Assembly: GCA_026120185.1 (NCBI GenBank)
Contig: JANUWF010001636.1
Coordinates: 3,263,501-3,327,500, forward strand
DNA: 64,000 nucleotides
Direction of reading: 5' to 3'
Origin: Voacanga thouarsii
Lineage: Eukaryota > Streptophyta > Magnoliopsida > Gentianales > Apocynaceae
Every line of letters starts with the position of its first letter. The stretch's first letter is position 1. Made by a program: the position numbers and the translations under genes. This document shows positions 11,831-23,793 of the stretch, piece after piece. The notes beneath the pieces were generated by a model. It was not told where the DNA came from. It saw only the letters and a program-made list of their open reading frames with translations, and did not search any database.

Positions 11831-12957
11831 TCTGGTGTTACCCCATCCTTTACAGCTAAATGGTGGACAACAATTTTGATATCTAAGCCCGGCATTTCTT
11901 TATATGTCCAAGCAAAGACGTCTCTGAATTCCTTCAATAGGTCGACATAGGCCTTTTCTTCTTCAGACGATAAGAGTGCATTTATGTAAATTGGGTGAGG
12001 ATCTTCAATAGTGCCCAAGTTTACTTCTTTAAGTTCATCAACTGTGGCTTTTACGCCTTCTTCAAGTTCTGCTGGAGCATGCTTAGCATCCTCTTTTTCG
12101 ACACACTCTTCATCATAGATGGTAATGTGATTACAAGAAGCTATACTTTCTTCATCACAAGGCACATCAGTCGTTACTTGTGTTATTATTTTTAAGATTC
12201 CATTGCAATTCACCACCGTTCTTGCCTTGGAGGAGACTTTCTTTGGAATGTCTTGCCTTTGAAGTGATTGTGACACCAAGCCTCTTGAAAACAGATTTTC
12301 TTCTTTTCTTTGGGCCTAATCTAGTGAAGACGGATGGACGTGAATTTGTATCCCCTATCCCACCAAAAACGAGATCGCGGTTTTGATGTCACCTCATCTT
12401 CTACGAGTAATATACCGTACGTTGGCCCTTTTAATCTTGAGTCTGATGGGAGATGCTTGTTTGTAACCCAGGCCAGCACGCTCTTTTCCTGTTGGCATGC
12501 TTTGGATAGATCCCGAGCTTTGACCCTTTTCCTTGTTGATATCAGCAGGAAGCTTTCCCAACAAATGTTGACTTTGCGAGTTATATCCAGCCTTTGCTAG
12601 GAGCTTATAAGCATTTGGGTCAAATCCTTCCTCCGTACGTGAGGTCGGTAATTCATCATGCTCTACTTTTGCTTCTTTCTTCGGTCGAACAAATCCTTTT
12701 ATAGGAGTATTTGATGACTTGACAGGATCAACCTTTGTAAGAGGCAAAGTGAGCCCTCCTAGTGGCTTATTGCATGCAGGTTGCTTGGTAGAGCTCTCTG
12801 CACGTACTGTAGCTTTAACATCTTTGGAGAAGGTAATCTTTTTATCTTCCTTCCCCCCCCGATAAATCGATCTTAGTTGATTCGCCATCCTTTTTAAGGT
12901 AGTACTTAGCATCAGCAATATGCGCCTCAGCTTCAGTGAATGGTTTATCATCCACAT
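11797..12957 (-). pseudogene. protease-RT linker of Tat pol with G-patch-like segment
   Basis: The linker carries a segment around KLLAKAGYNSQSQHLLGKL and GLGYKQASPI, similar to the G-patch-like insertion known in Tat-lineage polyproteins, followed by the paired SVF..RLG repeats (near 12260-12330) and an acidic stretch ending in FAWTYKEMPGLD before the RT. Several frame changes break it, including one at a run of eight C (12853-12860). No catalytic role is expected. Confidence 0.7.
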
Positions 12958-13657
12958 CTATTTTCTTCACCACGCCATTTCGATGGAATTTGAAACATTG
13001 ATGCAGGGTTGATGGCACTACACCATTATCATGGAGCCATGGCCTTCCTAGCAGAATATTGTAGGAGGTCTTGGCATCAATAACATGGAAAAAAGCAGTT
13101 GAAAGCATATCTTCAATCAATATACCTAATCGAAGAGTACCACTAGCTCGTTGCCCCCCTTGATTGAAGCCTTGTATCATAAGGCGACTTTGAGATAACT
13201 CATCCATAGGAATGCCCAACACTCTTAATGTTCGCAGAGGTAAGATGTTTACTGTCGATCCTCCATCTAACAGTATCCTATTCACCCTCTGTTCTTGCAC
13301 GTAGCCAGCCACAAATAACGGTCGGTTGTGAGGCGTTAAGCCAAGTAGCAAGTCATCGTCAGTAAATGTGATCTCAGCCATATAGCTACTAAGGTCTGCT
13401 GAAGCTTCAATTCTCTCCAGGTCTCCTTCATTTATACATTCATCATTGTCTTCTTTGCTTTCCTCATCATGTATGGCATAGCATGAAACAATGTTGAACT
13501 TTTCAGCAAGTTCCCTTGGTATGAAATCTTTTAGTGTGAGAGGCACTGGAGATCTCTTCCAGAAAGAATCATCTACTGTTGATGCAGATTTGGTCTTCTT
13601 ATTTTTTACCTTCTTCACATTTTCTTTGTGAATGCGCTTCGACCGGTGAAGCTCCAC
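12842..13657 (-). pseudogene. aspartic protease region of Tat gag-pol
   Basis: A 271-codon frame with a retropepsin-like core: RILLDGGSTVNILP at about residues 127-140 (plus 13256-13267 for the D-G-G-S), a hydrophobic flap region and SYNILLGRPWLHDNGVVPST. The D-G-G-S in place of D-T/S-G is a variant seen in this lineage. The protease would cut Gag-Pol. It overlaps the gag frame by about 59 bp but in another frame; the sense of the sequence indicates a one-base indel near 13670 rather than programmed shifting. It ends in the G-run frameshift near 12853. Confidence 0.85.
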
Positions 13658-15533
13658 CTCTTGAGGCTTTGGTGCGTTTCTTCCTTCTTGTCACAAGCGT
13701 CCAGCCTTCATCTTCGCCATGGACAGAAGGTTCTTCAACTTCTTGTTGATATGCTTTGGTAGGAAGGACTTGTTTGTCAACTTCAACCTTGACAGGATCA
13801 AAACTTCCAAATTTAACCTCCAAAATATCGAGTTCAACGGGAGGGACGCCAACAGTTGTCAAATTTGCGGATGCTTTGTCTTCTTCAAGGACTACATGTC
13901 CTTCACGGACCAACTGCATGATCTTGTCCTTAAATACAAAGCATTTCTCAATTGGATGACCAATTAGCCAATGGTACTTACAGTAGTTGGGATCTTTTAT
14001 TCGTCCAACTTCATTCGGACGCTTTGCCTCTGGCAACTCTATAGCTTTAGCAGCTAATAACTCATCGAACATTGAAGAAACATCAGAGTCGAGAAAAGGA
14101 TATTCCTTAGATTGCCTTTCTTCCAAGGTCACCTTTTTCCTTTCCTGCGGAGGATCCATCTTCTTGGTCACCTTTTGAGTCACCTTCGAAGAAATTTTTA
14201 TTGGAGCCGCGACTGTGGCCATGGACTCCTTTGCTTCAGTTTTAGAAAAAGGTTTGCTCCCTTTTCTAAAATCTTGTTTTTCCTTGCCTTTAATGGGGTC
14301 TTGAATAGGTGCCTTATCCCCATGTGCGACGATGCTCAATTTCATATCATGAGCGCGAGTCGCCAATTCTTCAAAAGTCTTTGGCATGATCCCTTTAAGG
14401 ATATACTGGAGTCCCCAGTGCATGCCTTGAATGCACATCTCAATTGTCGATGATTCACTTAGATGATCTCTACAATTGAGGTTCAAATTCCTCCATCTGT
14501 TGATATAGTCCACCACTGGTTCGTCTTTCCATTGACGAGAGTTGGTGAGCTCTACCATACTGACGATTCTGCGTGTACTGTAGAATCTGTTGAGAAATTC
14601 TTGTTCAAGTTGCTCCCAACTGTTGATGGAACCAGGTGCCAGATCAGTGTACTAGTCAAATGCATTCCCTTTGAGGGATCGTACAAATTGCTTCACTAGT
14701 AGATCCCCATAAGTTCCAGCATTGTTGCACGTCTCGATGAAGTGAGCCACGTGCTGCTTGGGATTTCCTTTACCATCAAATTGTTGGAACTTTGGTGGCT
14801 AATATCCAGCTGGCATTCTCAGGTCATCAATTCTTTGCGAATAAGGCTTTGCATATGTGAAGGTGGATTTACTACCTCCTTCATACTTGTCCTTAATCGT
14901 GCCCATGATGAAGTCTTTGAGCTGGTCCATAGGAATTATACCTTCGGAAGATATTTGAATATCCTGTGATTTCTTAGAAGTTTCCACTTCCTCTTGCACT
15001 TCAGATCTCTTTAAAGGAGCTTGACTTGTTTCGCCAGTCTTCTCAAAGCGATTGATGAGATGCGCGATGGTAAGATCTTGCTCTTGGGAGCGTTTGGCGA
15101 GTCCCTCCACCAACTTCGTGAGGTGCGCGAGTTGCTCTTCCAAATTTTGTGTGCCCGTCATCATAACCGGTGCCACAGAAGAAGCAGTGGAATCTTCATT
15201 TGATGCAGCTTTGGATTTGAAGTCCCCATGAGGGGATTGAGGCGTAGAGCCAATACTTGAACTTTGGTCAGCTTGTTTGGAGGTATTGGTCTTCTTCAAT
15301 GAAGGTGACATCTTGCGCATTGTAGAAGCAACATCTTGCTTCAACTTTGCAGTTGCAGGCGATGAGACAATGCTGAAGTTTTGAGCCTCGCTTTGTGAAA
15401 GAGCTCGAACCTTACTTCTTGTCAGCATGCCTTGGCTTGAAGCTTGTGGAGCCTTGCCAACAGTTGCAGCAGCCTCCATGATATCAGCAGCCTTTGAACG
15501 AGCAGATACAGTTGTGCTGTTCTTTGGGGCCAT
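13599..15533 (-). pseudogene. gag of the Tat element
   Basis: Starts at ATG 15533 (MAPKNSTTV...), about 90 nt inside the 5' LTR boundary. An N-terminal basic, Ser-rich part is followed by a helical segment, the retrotransposon gag core (PKFQQFDGKGNPKQHVAHF, EFLNRFYSTRR) and a C-x2-H-x4-H-x4-C knuckle (CKYHWLIGHPIEKC) instead of the usual CCHC. Gag would form the particle that packages element RNA. Two in-frame TAG codons (14799-14801 and 14652-14654) break it, and the end is shifted relative to the protease frame. The stops look like transition mutations of Gln and Trp codons. Confidence 0.9.
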
Positions 15534-15624
15534 TGAGTTGATTTGTACTTGTACTTGAACTTGGTGTTGATTTGAAGAGAAGAGATGGGAGGCAGAGATA
15601 GTCCCACTGGACGTGCAAGAAATT

Positions 15625-16521
15625 TGTAGACGACAAATTTCTAGTCTGCAAATAAGACAAGAAAAATATCGAAATTTACAAAGTATTTAGTAAATATGAG
15701 AAGTGGTTACAAATCTCCGAAGAAGTCCTAAATTGCAGGATGAGTCCTCCGATTCTTCTCTTTTTGAAAAAAACGTTGATTCGAGGACTGAAAAGCTTGA
15801 TCTCGGATCGAACGGGATTTGATGATGCTGATTTAAGGGCTGAAGAGCTTGATCTCGGATCGAACGGGATTTGATAACGAACACTTGATTGCCAAGCCTT
15901 CGAGACTTGTTTGATGCAGAGCAAGATGAACGCCTTGAAACTTGAAGAAGATTATGAACCTTGATTTGATGACGATTCTGAACCTTAAATTTGATGAAGC
16001 TTGAATGCTTGAATTTGCAATACCTCTTGTTTGTTGAAGCTCGAGTTTGAGGATCTTCGGGTCCCCTGAACCATTGAAGGAAGACCTTATTTATAGGCTA
16101 AAAATCCTTTGACTTTAGCATAAATAGTCGATGTGGGATTTTGGAAGAGCCTCCCAACAAACCCTAATGGACTTGGGTTTAAGAAGACCTGGGCTTAATT
16201 TAAATTTTGGCCCAATCTCATTGTATCCACATTATATTTGGATTATGAGATTTGTAAAAGTCCAATTTTAGAGCTTAGTCCAATTTCATTTAATCCATAA
16301 TATATTGGATTTAATGTAAAATGAATCATTAACAATAGCCCAATTTTAATTGTCCAATTTCATAATCCATTGGATTTAATGGGCTTTTAATGATAACCCA
16401 ATTATATTAATTCAAGAATAATTATATTTATTCATGAATTAATTTTAATTAATTAAGACTAAAATATATAATTTTCTTTTAATCTTGAAAATATATTTTA
16501 TCCCAAAATTTCTTGTCTACA
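15625..16521 (-). repeat. 5' LTR of the Tat element
   Basis: 897 bp with the same ends and internal 52-bp duplication as its partner. It would hold the promoter; its TATA is annotated separately. The base after it begins the ACATT duplication. No clear tRNA primer site was recognised directly inside it. Confidence 0.95.
16088..16095 (-). promoter_or_regulatory. TATA box of the Tat 5' LTR
   Basis: TATAAATA on the element strand, in the middle of the 5' LTR, conserved at the matching place in the other LTR. Confidence 0.6.
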
Positions 16522-17032
16522 ACATTATGTAATAAGATTATTTTAATAAATTTATTTTTATTTTATATAAATTTCTAAATAAAAATAACTATTTTTTTTC
16601 TTTTCTAAATTTTTAAATAATATTAAATGTAATTAACTTCATATTTCTCTCTCTCTAACTTAAATTTTTCTTATTTTCTTTCGTTCACTAAACTTGTAAA
16701 CTAGGCGTTGGACATTTTGGAAAAATGGACTTGTGAAGATGGCTTTGATTGGGACCCAATGTACCGTGTCATTGGGGCCTCCTTTTAATATTATGGGCTC
16801 ACGGCCTCAACCGTGGGACTAGTCGAAGCGGTGGGACTGGTAGCGGTCATAATATCTCGATGTAGTACCAATACGTTTGCCTTTTGACCCGAAAAGTTAA
16901 AAGCGACAGAGCCCTCCAATTCTCAAGACCTCAATTTCGAAGTCGGAACCAAGGAAAAAAAAAACCCTCACTTTACCATCCCCAGTCTACCAGCAAAATT
17001 TCTGGCAAATTTGTATATAGCACTTGGAAAAA

Positions 17033-19917
17033 ATGCCACCTGAGGACGCAAGAACGACGAAGAAAGAGGTGTTTGAAGATGAAGACGAGGCTATAGGTTC
17101 TCTGAAGAAGAAAAAGGCCAGCAATGTCACCACAAAGGAAGCCAAAGTCAAGAAAGAGGAAGCTAAAAAGGTGAAGAAAGAAGCAGCTGAAGAAGATTTT
17201 GAGAAGCCCTCCCCAAAAAAAGTTTCAAAGAAGACCCCTGATAAGGTTTTTGGCATGGACTATTTTCTTGTATTGGCTTCCCTATTTCTTGTATGGTTTT
17301 TCGTTTTTTATTTGGCTGCTTTGTAATGGTATGGTGTGTTTGGTATTTTTGTGTGTTGAATCTGTGTTAAAGGTGCAACAAAAGAAGAAGGAAGGGGAGG
17401 AGAAGAAGCAGAAGAAAGGGGCTAATGGAGCTGATCAGAATGCTAAGAAAAGGGAAAAGAAAGTGTACGATATGCCTGGTCAGAAGAGAGACAAACCTGA
17501 TCCGGTATTTTGCAATATGCCTGTGTTCTCATTCAAGATATTGCCTTGGTTATGTTGGAGTACTTAGTGCCATGTTTTCATTGCAGAGAGACCCTCTAGC
17601 GATTTTCTATTCGAGTTTACGCGAGCAGGTACCAAAAAGTGAAATGGCAGCAATCTGGTGAGAATCTTTGCCTGAGTCCTGAATTGGTTCAATGTTTATT
17701 CACCTTCTCTTTTCCATTCCCCCGCTCAAAGCCTACTACTTAACTAACTCAGAAAATGCACCCTGACAACTCTTATGATTGTCTTACCATAGGACCAAAG
17801 GACGTGTTATTAGTTTCAGCTAACCTTCTATGTTCCTTTGATTTTATTCTCCTGTGCCTACATGTCAAATGGAAAATATAATAGTTGTAGCTAGTCTATG
17901 TACTCGTATATGACAAAGACCTGGTGTACTGTGTATGCCCGCGTAGAATTTGATGGTGCACCTTTAATTCTGGTATAAATTTTCTTGCACTATCAGTGGA
18001 ACTTTTAGCCCATACATACTGCTATGGTAGGCCAAAAATTGGAGAGTTATTTTTGCAACTCAAGAGTTGAGACTAGCTAATGCAAAGGTCTGAATTCACG
18101 TGCCAATTTTCTTGGTGTGATTATTAGTTTGAGACTGTGCAAAGGAGGAAGTTTGTCAGATGGCAAAGGACAAAGGCTAGAATAAAGGGCAACCTGTGCT
18201 GATTCTGGGCTTGATATTGGGTAGATAAAATGTGAAATTCAATACTTTAAGCGTTAAAAGTGTGGTGTCAGTGTTAGTGTATTATGTTCTGTGAGCTAAA
18301 GTGTAGTCCATCATTTGTTCACTTTTAATGAGAAGCTACCTTCATTTTAATTCAGCAATCTTCTCTGTTATGCTATTCCTAGCCTTTTTGAATTAGTTTA
18401 GACTCGGATATAGCAAGCTTGTTCCCTATACAATTGATGCAGGGATATCCTAAAGGTTGTGTTTGCCAAATTCAAGAACAGTGTCAATGTAATAACTTTA
18501 GCAGCTTCTATAAGATTCTTCTCTCTCTCTCTCTCAAGATTGTTTGTCCTAAATTCAGAATCTTGTCTCTGTAATGACTCTAGCAGCTTCTGTAAAATTC
18601 TTATTCTACGATTACTCAAGAGAAGGCATTGAGCCCCTATCAAATCTGTAAATTCAGAATCTTTTGGGTTGATTTAATGGAATTTTACTAGAATTTGGAA
18701 TTTCTGTCTTCCGACCTGTGAAACTTGTCCTTAACTTTCATTTTAGGTTTATGTTATCCAAAATTGCTGATAAATGGATAGGTCTAATCAATGTTATAAG
18801 AAGTATTTCAGAGAACCATGAAAGCAGTCATGCCATTTGGCTTGTTGTTGTAATTGGTAGAGATACTCTGTTTAAATTCATAAGTGGCCCTTTAAGGGAA
18901 AAGGAAGATAATTTCATTTTGTGTTTTACTTTTTTAAAAGTCCTACTATAATGTACAACATGTAGTTTATACATTAATAACTATGATGCCTGTAATTATG
19001 CTAATCAAAAGCAACATTGTATTTAACAATTTTGTTTGTTCTAATTGAAACTTATGCTCCTGTATGCTAATTTATCTCCATATAAGCAAAATTTCTTTAT
19101 ATGTTGGTTGCTTTGTGCAATGGTTCTGCTTTGGTCCGTAAGAGGATGCATTCTAGCTTTTGTTTCTAATTTATATGTTTGATTAATTGTTTGCAGGCAT
19201 GTTTGAAGTGTTCGATTTTCATTTTAAACTATTTGATAAGTTAAAAAATTGGTTCAGTTGAACACATATACGTAGAGGCCGTCTTTAATCCTGGTAATAG
19301 TGGATATCACTCTGTTGGTAGTTCCATAATTGTGTGCATTTGCCTTGTCTTTAGAACATGCAGAGATGTCTTTGTGAAGTAATTTATATGTATATTTTGT
19401 TTGTCCTTAGATGATGTTAAAATGACTTGTGAAGTAAAACATAAAGTAGATTCAACTGGTGCATGTCTATATTAGCTTTGCCAATCCACCGTTGTACAAG
19501 ACTTGCAATTAAACCATGTGTGCATAACTCAGACAAAGATAACCCCTGCTAAGTTATAACTGTCAAGAGTTTGATAAGTGAGTTTGTTATCTGCTTAGGC
19601 TGATGGAGTCTGGTTTACTTCCAAAGGAGGAAGCAAAGAAAATTTTTGAGAAAAAACAGAGAAAAGCTCAGCAGCAAAGGCTCAATTCTCCTATGAAAGC
19701 AGTTGTTACGGTCAAGAGCAAAGATGAATCTGTCACCATCAAGAAGAAAACATTGTCCTCTTCTGCTACAACACAGCAAAAGAAGAAAACCCCTGATACC
19801 AAGGCTGCAGCAAAGCCATCAAAGAAACGCAAGAATGAAGATATCTCTTCAGGGGATGAATCAGACGACGATTTTGTTGCAGAAGTGAAGAGGTCGAAGA
19901 AGCAAAAAGGTACTTAA
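17033..19917 (+). CDS. lysine-rich nuclear-type protein, four exons
   Basis: Exons 17033-17245, 17373-17504, 17587-17657 and 19599-19917 join to 244 aa. All junctions are GT-AG; phases are 0, 0 and 2, and the last splice rebuilds a Trp codon. The ATG follows AAAA and opens MPPEDARTTKK. The N-terminal half is a Lys/Glu/Ala-rich charged region. A conserved-looking core follows (RDPLAIFYSSLREQ, PKSEMAAIW joined to LMESGLLPKEEAKK), then a basic tail with KKRK, SSGDESDDDFV and KRSKKQK. Many putative nuclear localisation and acidic CK2-type sites suggest a chromatin or nucleolar protein. The family is not named here. The third intron is 1.94 kb and carries a CT microsatellite and an imperfect 80-bp duplication. 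The Tat element ends 511 bp upstream. Confidence 0.82.
18455..18620. repeat. imperfect duplication and CT microsatellite in intron 3
   Basis: Two related segments of about 65 bp, each ending near TAGCAGCTTCT and AATTCTT or GATTCTT, flank a CT run near 18520-18535. Confidence 0.6.
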
Positions 19918-20680
19918 TTTGTTTAGGTGCAATTGATGTACGATTATATTGTCATTCAATTTGTTCAAGGAGATCCTTAAATTCTTGGTCTTTAGCTGCT
20001 CTAATCCATTTGAAATTCTTGAATCACTGAATGTTCGATGAAAGACTGGAATTCTTGTCAGGATATTTTCTCCTAAGCACTTGGTTTGTTCTACTTCTCT
20101 CCCCTTTAGGTGCTTCGGCTTCTTGATGGGCTAAAGGAAGGTTCAATTTACTGCACTAATGAAAAAGACTTTGAAGTGTCTGGAGCTTCTTTGCAGGGTT
20201 GATTATTAGTCTTCATGTTCAAGACTCTTCAATAATTTTTTCCTTCCCGGGTACAGAAAGGGTTAGTTACTCTTGAATCTTGATGATTAAAATGCCTTGT
20301 GGGCGGCTTCTTAAATCTCTTAGGGCGGTTGATGGAAAGGGGATATGGGAAGGGGAGAAGAAATTGAAAACAGATTGTTTAAAAACCAAAAATTCAAAGA
20401 TTTTTACGCAGTCGATCTTATAATTCATCTCTTATGCTTCAAAGAATTTTAGTCTCTTTGTATCCAGTAATTGTTTTTAACTGGAAGTTGGACTTTCGGA
20501 TCATTACCAATGAGAATGAAATACATAAAAAAATAAAATCGCCCAACCCATCCGAAAGCACGTAGCACTATCCAGTGTCGTGCACAATGAAGATACCAGA
20601 GGCTTTGATGAACACCTCTTCCTCGTCACCAGTGTCGCTTATTATTTACCAAGAATCTCAAGGAGGAAGGATAGGAACCC
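19918..20680. other. 3' UTR and intergenic DNA
   Basis: 3' UTR of the lysine-rich gene and spacer to pseudogene copy A. No gene seen. Confidence 0.5.
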
Positions 20681-21188
20681 TCGTTTGAAGAAACAAATGC
20701 GTCTGCAAACAAGTCAGACAAAAATATTAGTTGCCTGTTTGATATATCGTCCCAGTATGAGTTAGAAGTTGCAGAGATATTACTTGATTTGCATGAGCTT
20801 ATAGCTTCTTTCAAACCTTCTACGTAGTCCAAACATAATAATAATGCACTTAAATCCTGAAACTGGAAAAAGAGGACTGTATTCGGAAATCCTCCCGTGT
20901 TGAACTGGTCACTTGTTGAAAATTTTGAACTTCCTTCTTCAACTTCTCGTTCAACTCTATAACTTCAAGCCATTTTACATACATTAATTCATGCTCTATC
21001 ACAAGTTTCTCATACTCTATTTTCTTATTGTCAGTTTCATGATCAAGATTACTGTCAAAATTGCTATCTTCTTGAGTTGAACTCTTTTAAACCACAGTAT
21101 TGAGAGCTTCATCATTATCATCATCTCTGTCATTGTCAAAGTATTTCAGATCTTCTTCGCCATCACTTGGAGTCATGTCGTAAGATTT

Positions 21189-21439
21189 TTTTTTTATTGT
21201 TAATATTGTTTTATTCATAAAGAAAGAACATGTTACACATGTGAATAACAAGATCTTGGTAACAGAAAAATAATCTCATCCTAGAGAAAACAGTACAATA
21301 CATAAAATAAAAATAAACACACAAAAAATCTCTTCTTGACTACTTTACCAGTATCCATGAATATCAACAAACTGAGCAAACCAAATCCACTTAAATCCGT
21401 GAACAGCAATGTAGAAGACTTTATCTTGTATCGGTCTTG
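21189..21439 (-). mobile_element. 5'-truncated retrocopy with poly(A) and 13-bp target duplication
   Basis: About 251 bp flanked by TGTCGTAAGATTT at 21176-21188 and 21440-21452. On the minus strand it encodes the end of a frame (VFYIAVHGFKWIWFAQFVDI, stop), a 3' UTR with AATAAAA about 15-20 bp before a poly(A) tract abutting the duplication. These are the marks of LINE-driven retroposition of an mRNA 3' end. The source gene is not recognised. Confidence 0.7.
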
Positions 21440-21770
21440 TGTCGTAAGATTTGGTTTTTATCTTATTCTTACTGCAGTCAACCTGAATATAAGCAATGCC
21501 ACCACTTTCTCTACATTTAAGTCTTTTCAATCCACTTTTTTTTTTTTTTTTTTGAGAATTTTTGCCCAAACATTTTTTTGTTAAAATTCAGATTTCTTAT
21601 TGAAAGGCTTGTTAAACTGCTTGTTCTTCTATCTTTCTTTCTTCTAAGAGTTTGTTAAACTGTCAAAAATACAAGTTCAACAAACACAATAAATTGTTAA
21701 CGTCAACAGGATTACGTTTGTGGTTCTAGAATAGTAAAACGATGCACTGAATTTTCACAGAAGTTATAAA

Positions 21771-21876
21771 GAAAATACTTATCTCAATTCACGAAGTAAT
21801 TTCTAGTGGACTCTAACAGTAAGGAAAATACTTATCTCAATTCACGAAGTGATTTCTAGTGGATTCTAACAGAATA
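21771..21876. repeat. two-copy tandem repeat, 53-bp period
   Basis: GAAAATACTTATCTCAATTC followed by ACGAAGT and TTTCTAGTGGA occurs at 21771 and 21824 with a few changes. Confidence 0.85.
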
Positions 21877-22921
21877 CTACACCAGTATCTTTGTCAAATT
21901 TCGTAAAGACCTTTGTTGGATCCAACTATCTCGATTGAACTCTCTTCAATTTGACCTTTGTTGGACCGAACTACCTCTCTTCATTGTTCCGACTCACCGA
22001 GTCTTTTCAGAAAATCTTTTCGAAAGCATATTGCTTCAATACTTTTAAAATATATTCATGAAAATCCTATTCATTGCTCGACTCTTTTTTCTGAATAAAA
22101 TTTTCAAACTCTTCTCACCTCATTCATCGAAGTTCTATGGATTTGTTTATATAGGAATTTGTAATAGAACACTTAATTTGTTAATTTGTTTCTTTGTTCA
22201 ATTAGGATATTGCCTAAAATGTACTCATCAACGTCTTTCATATCTTCATAGTTCAATCTTAAAAATATTCCATAGCTTCATATATAGCATGATCTTCACA
22301 ACATTCCGAATAAATATTACTAGATGTTCTCTTATATCTTTTGGAATTTGTTTCCTCATCCAACTCCAATTTATTTGCCCAATTCCATAAGGATTTCAGT
22401 TAGCCTATATTCTTATCTTTCGGAATTTACTTTCCTAATTCAATTCTAATTTATTTTGTTCAAACATTATCAATTATACAATTATGAATTTCCGTAACAC
22501 CTTCCCACTCCTCCAAGGCCAAAGGTGTTTATCTATACGCCATGGTTGCTGTCTAGCCCTTACATTTGGCTCCTTCCTTGCTTGCTTTTCTTCTTTTCTT
22601 TTAAATTACTTTTACTTCATGAGGGAGAACGTTTGGCTGCTCAAATTTCAGGTAAGCTGCATGGTGGTGTTCCTGCATGAGCACGTACCATCTTGCAAAT
22701 ATTTCCTTCTTGTTTTGTTGACGAATGGATTTTGGCTGGAGCATACGATTCTTTCTTGAATTTCCCCTTCCCCCCCCCCTCCGTCCTCCAGAAGGTTATT
22801 ATTTTTTATTCGTAGTTTTTTGGACTGAACAATCCTATTCCTCATGCATTTGTTGTTTCTATATCTCCCTTACCACACTTATGAAGAATTACAGGAAGAG
22901 TATGCCGAGTTAACCTGTCAC

Positions 22922-23793
22922 TAAGGGTGGCAATCGTGTCGTGTTCGGGTTGGCGGGTCGTGTCAACTTGAGATAATTACACTCGACAGGCCAACCCGAA
23001 CACGATCCATTTAATAAACGTGTCATGTCGTGTCAACCCGTTTATTCTCGTGTCGTGTTCGTGTTATAAAACGGGTTGACATGATTAGACATAAAAATTA
23101 AATAAATAATTATTAAATCTGTCAATCCGAATACTTACTAAACTCACCAATCTGTGCACCATTACACAAAAAATTTTACAAAATTAAATCAAATCATATA
23201 AAATTAAAAAAACTAATAAAACAACCCATAAAGTCATAAAAATTAATAAAATAACAAACTATCACACTCAATATTTAGAGATCTTAATAAATTCATAAGA
23301 TTTACTCTTAAAAATCTAAACAATGTAGTTTTGCAATAAAATTGGATTGTTCAAAAAATTATTTTCTCTAACTAAAAGTCATTGTAATAATATTATTATT
23401 ATAAACACTAAATAATAATTAATTAAGAATGGTTCATTTACTATATATCAAGTAAATAGCCGCATTAATATCATTTATTTTTCTTAAGAGGTCTCATATA
23501 ATTAAACAAAATAGACACAAATAATACAATTAATTTATATAATATCTAATTTTTTATAGTGAAATTTGTAGGGTATTACAAAAAGTATTAAATATAAATA
23601 TTAAAAAAAATTAAACGGGTTCGCGGGTTGAAACGGGTTAAAACGGGTTGAACCCATTTATGACCTGTACACATTTAAAGTTAAACGGGTCGACCTGTTT
23701 CGACCCGAACCCGCGAAACCTCAACCCTAACCCGCTATAATCGTGTCATTTTCGTATCGTGTTGGCGTGTCGTGTTCAATATTGCCGCCCCTA
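22922..23793. mobile_element. non-autonomous hAT element (MITE)
   Basis: 872 bp with ends TAAGGGTGGCAAT and, inverted, TAGGGGCGGCAAT (11 of 13 match), flanked by a perfect 8-bp duplication CCTGTCAC (22914-22921 and 23794-23801). Sub-terminal regions are packed with ACGGGTT- and GTGTCGTGTT-type motifs; the centre is AT-rich and noncoding. It lies inside the larger insertion in copy A and so is younger than it. Confidence 0.92.

Larger units (their letters stand above)
4728..16521 (-). mobile_element. complete Ty3/gypsy LTR retrotransposon, Tat lineage
   Basis: An 11,794-bp element on the minus strand. The LTRs (4728-5624 and 15625-16521) are both 897 bp, start TGTAGAC and end GTCTACA, and are flanked by the 5-bp target duplication ACATT (4723-4727 and 16522-16526). 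Reading the minus strand gives Gag, aspartic protease, reverse transcriptase, RNase H, a second (archaeal-type) RNase H and integrase. The dual RNase H, the noncanonical Gag zinc knuckle and an antisense extra ORF between pol and the 3' LTR are Tat-lineage traits. A hand count gives about 29 LTR mismatches (about 3%), so insertion is fairly recent. Stops and frameshifts make it non-autonomous. Confidence 0.95.
20896..22495. mobile_element. 1.6-kb insertion in copy A exon 1, composite
   Basis: Defined by comparison with copy B, which is continuous across this point. Its first 280 bp, read on the minus strand, give an acidic, coiled-coil-like peptide (SDGEEDLKYFDND, KKIEYEKLVIEHEL, LNEKLKKEVQ) with a stop. 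This is like the region near the gag zinc knuckle of some copia elements, but not decisive. The body then holds a retrocopy (21189-21439) and a tandem repeat. The ends are TG-like and CA-like, without a clean target duplication. Confidence 0.5.

Noticed and set aside
13599..13657. Programmed gag-protease frameshift in the Tat element
   Set aside because: Sequence meaning is continuous across the shift point and many other frameshifts exist; a simple indel explains it.
13719..15203. Several plus-strand frames opposite gag
   Set aside because: They are mirror frames of the gag coding region and encode nothing recognisable.
15600..15624. tRNA primer binding site of the Tat element
   Set aside because: The bases inside the 5' LTR did not clearly match the initiator-Met or other common plant tRNA primer sites, so none was called.
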